Shown one piece after another: positions 6,937 through 11,300 of a stretch of 11,300 nucleotides of DNA. A program made the position numbers and the translations under genes. Numbering within the stretch: the first letter of the stretch is position 1; each line of letters begins with the position of its first letter. Under the pieces are notes generated by a model. The model was not told where the DNA came from. It saw nothing but the letters and a program-made list of their open reading frames with translations, and made no database searches. Source of the stretch: JAKFWF01 sp041745515 (GTDB lineage Bacteria > Pseudomonadota > Alphaproteobacteria > Rhizobiales > Hyphomicrobiaceae); assembly GCA_041745515.1 (NCBI GenBank), contig JBGTIU010000009.1, positions 1 to 11,300 of the forward strand, read 5' to 3'.

Positions 6937-7923
6937 ATGCCAGCCTTCATCCCGCGCGATCTGCAAGGCCCGAGCCGCTGGACGGTGCGGCTCGCGTTGT
7001 TCGGCGCTGCGTTGATCGTCATCGGCGTGCTGGCGCATCGACTGTTCGGGATGGCGACGCCGATCGCGCTCAATCTGTTCAAGGCCGGTTTTGTGGCTGC
7101 CGCAGCCGCGCTGCTGGCCGGTTGCGTGTCGATCGCGGTGATCTGGCGGCATGGTTCGCCGGGCGGCGTCGCGACCGGCTTCGGCATTGCGGTTGCGCTC
7201 GCCGTTTTTGCCTGGCCGTTGGCCTATCTGCCGTCCTTCGAGGGCAACCCGCGAATCAATGATGTCACCACCGACACGCAGTCGCCGCCGCGCTTCGTCG
7301 CACTGGCCAAGGCGCGGAGCGCGGGGAGCAACAGCGTCACTCATCCAGGGGCTGCGTTCACTGCCGCGCAAGCCGCCGCCTATCCCGATTTGCGGCCTTA
7401 CGTGCTCGATCGCTCCGCCGAGGAAGCGCATGAACTGGTGCTCGCAGCGCTGCGCTCGCGCAACCTGAGATTCAAGACTGTTTCCGAGGAGCCGCCAAAG
7501 GGCCGGTTCGGTCAGCCGGGTTGGATCGAGGTCGTCGATCGCACATTGGTGATCGGCTTCTACGACGATGTCGTGATCAGGGTCGATGGCGATGGAACCC
7601 AGTCGCGCATCGATGTGCGCTCGGCGTCGCGCTTCGGTGCGCACGACCTTGGCCGCAATGCGCTGCGAATTCGCCGCATTCTGAAAGAGGTGCAGGCCCA
7701 GGTTGAAACGTCGGTGTCAGCGACCAAGGCCGAGCGCCTGAGCAGGCTCAGGGCGCAAGGGGGGAAGGCAGCGGTGCCGAAACGGCGGCAAGGGGCCGAT
7801 CAAACGTCAGCGGCCCGTCGCAGCGGACCAGATCGCGCGAAATCAGATGCTCAACGTGCGCCTGTACCGAAAGCCCGGCCGCCGTCACGAGACGCGCGTC
7901 GAGATCCTGGTACACGCGGCTGA
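6937..7923 (+). CDS. DUF1499 domain-containing membrane protein with extended basic tail
   Basis: A 328-residue protein. Three transmembrane helices occupy about residues 15-38, 43-69 and 76-100. A DUF1499 domain of unknown function follows (about 105-248), containing NDVTTDTQSPPRF and GFYDDVVIRVDGDGTQSRID, then VRSASRFGAHDLGRNALRIR. After a charged helix (to about 265) comes a roughly 58-residue Lys/Arg/Pro/Ala-rich tail. That tail lies entirely over the 3' end of the convergent metallo-hydrolase gene and has no conserved look. The start is uncertain: the ATG at 6937 gives the usual short N-terminus but has a weak ribosome binding site, while the GTG at 6889 has GGAG ten bases upstream and would add 16 residues. 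The domain call is firm; the tail may be a recent extension. Confidence 0.82.
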   Translation: MPAFIPRDLQGPSRWTVRLALFGAALIVIGVLAHRLFGMATPIALNLFKAGFVAAAAALLAGCVSIAVIWRHGSPGGVATGFGIAVALAVFAWPLAYLPSFEGNPRINDVTTDTQSPPRFVALAKARSAGSNSVTHPGAAFTAAQAAAYPDLRPYVLDRSAEEAHELVLAALRSRNLRFKTVSEEPPKGRFGQPGWIEVVDRTLVIGFYDDVVIRVDGDGTQSRIDVRSASRFGAHDLGRNALRIRRILKEVQAQVETSVSATKAERLSRLRAQGGKAAVPKRRQGADQTSAARRSGPDRAKSDAQRAPVPKARPPSRDARRDPGTRG

Positions 7924-8734
7924 CGATTGTGCGTACTGTATCGGTGCCGTCGCGGATGGCGCCGAGGATCGCCTGCTCCCGCCATGTACGATGCACGACA
8001 AAAGCCTTGACCACACGCGCCGGCGCATCGATACGGCCGCCGTGTCCGGGCATATACACGGTGTCGCGATCGGACCGTGCCAGCAGTACCTGCAGCGACG
8101 CCATGTAGTCGGCCATGTTGCCTTCGGGCGGGGCCACCACTGTGGTGTTCCAGGCCATCACGTGGTCGCCGGAGAACAACACGCCCTGGCCATCGAGCGC
8201 GAAGCACAGGTGATCCGGTGCATGACCCGGCGTGAACACGGCCTCGAGCGCCCAGTCCGGTCCAACGACCTTGTCGCCGTGCCGCATGACGATGTCGGGC
8301 TTGAAGTCCTGGTCGATGAACTCGGCGCCGGACGGGCTCGTCACCAGCGCACCCGAGTTCGCGGCGGAGCGGCCATGTCCGCAGGTGATAGCGCCGGTCA
8401 TCGCCCGCACCTTCGGCAGCGCATCGGTGTGATCGCGGTGGGTGTGGGTGATCAGGATGTGGCTGACGCGGCGGCCGGCAACCGCAACGCGTATGGCTTC
8501 GATGTGGTCGTCGAGATCGGGGCCGGGATCGATCAGTGCCAGCTCGTTCGCGCCGACGAGATAGGTGTTGGTGCCCTTGAACGTCATCATGCCGGCATTG
8601 TTGGCGACGATGCGCGCGACACCCGGCGCCAATTCGAGCGGCACGCCGTATTCGAACTCCATCGTCTTCTTGAAAGCCAGCTCGGCGGTCATGCCGGACC
8701 CAGCCGCCGTGACGGAGCTTGGCGGAGCGCTCAT
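7748..8734 (-). CDS. LACTB2-like metallo-beta-lactamase-fold hydrolase
   Basis: A 328-residue enzyme. The metal-binding motif is THTHRDH (His97, His99, Asp101, His102); further ligands are His171 in TPGHAPDH, Asp190 in FSGDHVM and His231 in MPGHGGRI, all in the standard order. The C-terminus (about 235-305) resembles the winged-helix extension of the LACTB2/glyoxalase II-like subgroup: REQAILGAIRDGTDTVRTIV, then VQAHVEHLISRDLV. The family hydrolyses thioesters, nucleic acids or other esters; the substrate here is unknown. The start ATG at 8734 overlaps the dehydrogenase stop in ATGA, so the two are translationally coupled; a second in-frame ATG lies 14 codons later. The reading frame stays open upstream to 9709, but that part is antisense-type shadow of the dehydrogenase gene. 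The last 176 bp overlap the convergent DUF1499 gene. Confidence 0.92.
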   Translation of the reverse strand: MSAPPSSVTAAGSGMTAELAFKKTMEFEYGVPLELAPGVARIVANNAGMMTFKGTNTYLVGANELALIDPGPDLDDHIEAIRVAVAGRRVSHILITHTHRDHTDALPKVRAMTGAITCGHGRSAANSGALVTSPSGAEFIDQDFKPDIVMRHGDKVVGPDWALEAVFTPGHAPDHLCFALDGQGVLFSGDHVMAWNTTVVAPPEGNMADYMASLQVLLARSDRDTVYMPGHGGRIDAPARVVKAFVVHRTWREQAILGAIRDGTDTVRTIVSRVYQDLDARLVTAAGLSVQAHVEHLISRDLVRCDGPLTFDRPLAAVSAPLPSPLAP

Positions 8735-9615
8735 TTCCTGTCCGCGTGGTTCAGCCTGGCGATCAGGCTCGACGTATCCCAACGGGCCCCGCCCATCTTC
8801 TGCACTTCTGCGTAGAACTGGTCGACCAGCGCTGCCACCGGCAGGTTCGCACCATTGCGGCGGGCCTCGTCGAGGCAAATCGACAGATCCTTGCGCATCC
8901 AGTCGACCGCGAAGCCAAAGTCGAATTTGCCGGCCTGCATAGTTTTCCAGCGGTTTTCCATCTGCCAGGAGCCGGCCGCGCCCTTGGCGATGGTTTCCAT
9001 CACGGCGGGGACATCGAGCCCGGCTTTCTGGGCGAAATGGATGCCCTCGGACAGGCCCTGCACCAGGCCTGCGATGCAGATTTGGTTGACCATCTTGGTC
9101 AGCTGGCCGCTGCCTGCCGGTCCGATCAGCGTCGCCATGCGGGCAAAGTTGGCAATGATCGGATGGGCGCGGTCGAACACCGGTTTCTTGCCACCGGTCA
9201 TCACCGTCAGCACGCCGTTGATCGCGCCGGCCTGACCGCCCGAAACGGGTGCGTCGAGGAAATCGAATCCGCCGGCGGTCGCCGCCGCGTCGAGTTCGCG
9301 TGCGACATCGGCTGAGGCCGTGGTGTGGTCGATGAAGATCGCGCCGCGCTTCATACCCGTGAACGCGCCGTCCTTGGCCGTGGTAACCGCGCGCAGATCG
9401 CGGTCGTTGCCGACGCAGCAGAACACGAAATCGGCGCCAGAAGCGGCCGCTGCCGGTGTAGCGGCCGTGCTGCCGCCGCCGTATTCCTTGACCCAGGCCT
9501 CGGCCTTGGCGCCGTTGCGATTGTAGACGGTGAGATCGTGTCCGCCCTTCTTGGCCAGATGCCCGGCCATCGGGTAGCCCATAACGCCAAGGCCGATCCA
9601 TGCCACTTTCGCCAT
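8731..9615 (-). CDS. NAD(P)-dependent beta-hydroxyacid dehydrogenase (3-hydroxyisobutyrate dehydrogenase family)
   Basis: A 294-residue oxidoreductase. The N-terminal Rossmann fold opens with VAWIGLGVMGYPMAGHLAKK (dinucleotide motif GLGVMG, 8-13). The substrate loop is DAPVSGGQAGA (121-131). The catalytic block is GQLTKMVNQI with Lys174 and Asn177, and the C-terminal helical domain contains KDLSICLDEAR. This is the family of 3-hydroxyisobutyrate dehydrogenase, tartronate semialdehyde reductase and glyoxylate/succinic-semialdehyde reductases; sequence reading alone does not choose among them. The ATG at 9615 has an excellent ribosome binding site (GGGAGAG, five bases away). It is the first gene of a two-gene unit with the metallo-hydrolase. 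Its promoter must lie in the 129 bp shared with the divergent tRNA gene. Confidence 0.93.
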   Translation of the reverse strand: MAKVAWIGLGVMGYPMAGHLAKKGGHDLTVYNRNGAKAEAWVKEYGGGSTAATPAAAASGADFVFCCVGNDRDLRAVTTAKDGAFTGMKRGAIFIDHTTASADVARELDAAATAGGFDFLDAPVSGGQAGAINGVLTVMTGGKKPVFDRAHPIIANFARMATLIGPAGSGQLTKMVNQICIAGLVQGLSEGIHFAQKAGLDVPAVMETIAKGAAGSWQMENRWKTMQAGKFDFGFAVDWMRKDLSICLDEARRNGANLPVAALVDQFYAEVQKMGGARWDTSSLIARLNHADRK

Positions 9616-9744
9616 AACGCTCTCCCGTCGTCTCGGTTCGTGTTTTGCGAGCCGTTCTAACCAATGCCGGGCCGATTGTCAGGGCATATTGCAGGCCACT
9701 GGTATGCAATCGCGTTAGCGGCTATGACCGCACCGGCATGGATT

Positions 9745-10096
9745 GCGGACGTGGCGAAACTGGTAGACGCAACGGACTTAAATCGTTCGAATTTGAGTGC
9801 CCGGCGGGAAACCGCAGGTGCAGAACCGCTCAAAGTCGGGGAAGGCTGGCGCACCTTCGATGCAGGGTGCGGTGCTGATCCCGAGCCAAGCCTTCGGAGC
9901 CCGCCAAGGAACCGACGGAAGGTGTAGAGACTAGACGGGTGGCGCCTAAACGGCCGGGCAACCGGGCGCACGGCGAAGGGATAGTCCGGACCACGAACGC
10001 GTCGTCATTTTTGACGACGCGGCGGCTAAAGCCGAAGTGGTGCGAAAATCCGTTGGCCGCAAGGCCGTGCGGGTTCAAGTCCCGCCGTCCGCACCA
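9745..10096 (+). tRNA. tRNA-Leu(UAA), interrupted by a group I intron
   Basis: Exon 1 is 9745-9779 and exon 2 is 10045-10096; together they give an 87-nt tRNA. The acceptor stem GCGGACG pairs perfectly with CGTCCGC (10086-10092), followed by discriminator A and an encoded CCA. The D arm has the usual GGTAGA. The anticodon stem ACGGA/TCCGT holds the loop CTTAAAA with anticodon TAA, but only after 265 nt are removed between U34 and A35. The long variable arm GGCC-GCAA-GGCC and the T arm GCGGG-TTCAAGT-CCCGC are typical of class II leucine tRNAs. UAA reads the UUA (and by wobble UUG) codons. The gene is divergent from the dehydrogenase and convergent with rplI, whose stop lies 39 bp away. A TTGTCA at 9676-9681 could be a -35 box, but no convincing -10 partner was found. 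Confidence 0.96.
9780..10044 (+). ncRNA. Group I self-splicing intron in tRNA-Leu(UAA)
   Basis: A 265-nt intron with no ORF. P1: exon ACTT (9776-9779) pairs with guide GAGT (9795-9798), giving the required U-G wobble at the splice site; TTT 9792-9794 can pair with the first three bases of exon 2 (P10). P2: 9804-9807/9812-9815 with a GAAA loop. P3: 9826-9831/9937-9942. P4: 9836-9841/9879-9884. P5: 9850-9855/9866-9871. P6: 9891-9895/9918-9922. P7: 9929-9932/9983-9986, lying in the conserved R-like (GTGTAGAGACTAGACGGGT) and S-like (AAGGGATAGTCC) sequences. P8: 9943-9946/9965-9968, capped by CCGG-GCAA-CCGG. P9 region: 9990-9994/10037-10041 enclosing hairpins 9998-10021 and 10023-10034. The intron ends in G (10044). 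The core fits the tRNA-intron subgroup (IC3). Intact pairings imply it is still active. Confidence 0.95.
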
Positions 10097-10135
10097 TGCC
10101 GAAGACTGGGGACGGATGCTTTCCTGGAATGACCC

Positions 10136-10717
10136 CTATCCCTCGGGCTGTGCATCGCCGCCGCGCGGACGGCCACCTTCGAACGCGTCGTCCTCCGAGA
10201 ACGTTTCCAACTCCATTTTTTCTTCCTTCACCAGCGTCAGATCCTCGCCGCGCGACTGACGCTCGGCTTCGTCGGCGGACCGGGCGACGTTGATCGTAAT
10301 CTTGCAGATCACCTCGGGGTGCAACGCCACCTTCATCGGGTGCAGGCCGAGCGCCTTGATCGGCGTCTCCAGCACCACCTGACGGCGGTCGAGCGTAAAG
10401 CCGCCCGCGGTCGCCGCCTCCGCGATGTCGCGCGTCGAGACCGACCCGTAAAGCTGGCCGGTATCGCCCGCCTGACGGATCGCGACGAAGGTTTTGCCCT
10501 CTAGCTTGGCGGCGACGGCTTCAGCCTCCTTCTTCTGCTCGAGGTTGTTGGCCTCGAGCTGCACGCGGCGCTTTTCGAACTCGGCCTGATTGTCCTTGGT
10601 GGCGCGTAACGCCCGGCCTTGCGGCAGCAGGAAGTTGCGGGCGAAGCCGTCCTTGACCTTGACGATATCGCCCATCTGCCCAAGGCGGCCGATACGCTGC
10701 AACAAAATGACCTGCAT
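10136..10717 (-). CDS. rplI: 50S ribosomal protein L9
   Basis: A 193-residue ribosomal protein that binds 23S rRNA near the L1 stalk. The N-terminal domain carries the L9 signature GQMGDIVKVKDGFARNFLLP followed by QGRALRAT (residues 13-40). A long charged connecting helix follows (about 41-75, EFEKRRVQLEANNLEQKKEA), and the C-terminal domain contains GQLYGSVSTRDIAEA, then KALGLHPMKVALHPEV. The tail after about residue 150 is acidic and longer than in E. coli L9 (about 149 residues), a usual state in this bacterial group. The ATG at 10717 has AGGAG seven bases upstream. It lies 30 bp downstream of the DUF2232 gene; the pair is commonly part of an rpsF-rpsR-DUF2232-rplI operon in alphaproteobacteria, with the first two genes beyond the window. 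Confidence 0.98.
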   Translation of the reverse strand: MQVILLQRIGRLGQMGDIVKVKDGFARNFLLPQGRALRATKDNQAEFEKRRVQLEANNLEQKKEAEAVAAKLEGKTFVAIRQAGDTGQLYGSVSTRDIAEAATAGGFTLDRRQVVLETPIKALGLHPMKVALHPEVICKITINVARSADEAERQSRGEDLTLVKEEKMELETFSEDDAFEGGRPRGGDAQPEG

Positions 10718-10747
10718 GGAAGAGCTCCTGATGTTGGATCGAGGTTT

Positions 10748-11300
10748 CTAGGTCGAGGTGGCGTCCGGCGATGTAGGCGGCCGCCGCAGCGGGGAAATCG
10801 GTTCGGCGAGACCGATCAGCGCGATCAGCGGTCCGGCAACCAGGTAGAACAGCAACAGCGCGGCGTAGACGCCGGTCAGGATCATCGGACGAATGCTGCT
10901 GCCGCGTGACAGGTGGTGGATGATGGCGAGGCCGACGAGCAGGTAGGCCAACAGCATCGCACTGGCGAAGCCGCCGGCGATCAGTCCTGCGATGCCGGGA
11001 AGAAAAGTCGCGGCCACGGTGGCGGCAAAACCGAGCGGCATCGCCGGCGGCATCCGCAGCTCGGCGAGATTGGGCCAGGGCCGCACCAGCCGGTCGGATC
11101 GCGCTACCACGAGCGCGGCCAGCCACATGTTGAGCATGGCGACCGCCATCCACATGGTCGCCAGCGCCGGCGCGAACGAAACTACCAGAAGGTTGGCAAT
11201 GGCCGTCAACTGCTCCTCGGTCAGCGGCGTCGTCTGGCCGGCCGGGATCGGCATGTTGCGGGCGAACACTTTGTCGAAGGTGCCGCGCAGCTCGTTGCGC
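10748..11300 (-). CDS. DUF2232 membrane protein, C-terminal part (cut by window edge)
   Basis: The reading frame is open to the right edge, so the in-frame GTG at 11269 and ATG at 11254 are internal; the start lies outside. The visible 183 codons show several hydrophobic helices: LVVSFAPALATMWMAVAMLNMWLAALVVA, then GFAATVAATFLPGIAGLIAGGFASAMLLAYLLVGLAII and MILTGVYAALLLFYLVAGPLIALIGL. Between the first two is the segment SDRLVRPWPNLAELRMP. This pattern and the place directly before rplI match the DUF2232 family found in this position in alphaproteobacteria. Function is unknown; co-transcription with ribosomal protein genes is the main clue. Confidence 0.87.
   Translation of the reverse strand, partial: RNELRGTFDKVFARNMPIPAGQTTPLTEEQLTAIANLLVVSFAPALATMWMAVAMLNMWLAALVVARSDRLVRPWPNLAELRMPPAMPLGFAATVAATFLPGIAGLIAGGFASAMLLAYLLVGLAIIHHLSRGSSIRPMILTGVYAALLLFYLVAGPLIALIGLAEPISPLRRPPTSPDATST

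Noticed and set aside
7748..9709. A single 653-codon open frame on the minus strand
   Set aside because: Only the part from 8734 down encodes a recognisable protein. The upstream part is Arg/Gly-rich and lies in another frame of the intact dehydrogenase gene on the same strand.
9676..9710. A sigma-70-type promoter for the tRNA gene (TTGTCA with a TATGCA or TGGTAT downstream)
   Set aside because: Spacing or -10 match is poor for each choice; a promoter must exist in this gap but I cannot place it.
9664..9927. Open frames crossing the tRNA and intron (also 9657-9971 minus and 9939-10259 plus), considered as a homing endonuclease
   Set aside because: They cross exon-intron borders and core ribozyme helices and show no LAGLIDADG, GIY-YIG or HNH motif.
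10045..10135. The tRNA 3' end as an integration (att) site
   Set aside because: No integrase gene and no repeated copy of the tRNA end is present in the window; rplI follows after 39 bp.

Overview
The window looks like chromosomal DNA from a GC-rich alphaproteobacterium, most likely Hyphomicrobiales (Bradyrhizobium/Rhodopseudomonas-like). This rests on protein style, the DUF2232-rplI gene pair, a fused TRAP permease, and a GGAAC-N17-CGTT promoter of the EcfG general-stress type found in this class. It is mostly housekeeping and metabolic DNA. I see no phage, insertion sequence, CRISPR array or toxin system, and no gene-free stretch longer than 300 bases.

Layout. The minus strand from 1 to 4607 carries, in transcription order: nth (endonuclease III), a small exported EF-hand protein with its own stress-type promoter and a strong terminator, a fused 4TM/12TM TRAP-TAXI permease, two small exported proteins that look like diverged tandem paralogues, and the N-terminus of a gamma-glutamyltransferase cut by the window edge. 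The plus strand from 4647 to 7923 carries a DUF2244 membrane protein overlapping a LysE/RhtB exporter, an Ada-like alkyltransferase/AraC protein, and a DUF1499 membrane protein. The last of these runs 176 bp into the convergent gene. The minus strand from 9615 to 7748 is a two-gene unit with an ATGA overlap: a beta-hydroxyacid dehydrogenase followed by a LACTB2-like metallo-hydrolase. Minus-strand DUF2232 (partial) and rplI (ribosomal protein L9) close the right end.

The standout feature lies between these blocks. On the plus strand at 9745-10096 is a tRNA-Leu(UAA) gene split by a 265-nt group I intron, inserted after the first anticodon base (U34). The exons rejoin into an 87-nt tRNA with encoded CCA. 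The intron has recognisable P1 to P9 helices, the R and S core sequences and a terminal G, and no ORF. This is the same gene and insertion point as the well-known cyanobacterial and plastid trnL intron, here in an alphaproteobacterial setting.

Two DNA-repair genes (nth and the Ada-like protein) sit within about 2 kb of each other, but they are on opposite strands and do not form an operon.
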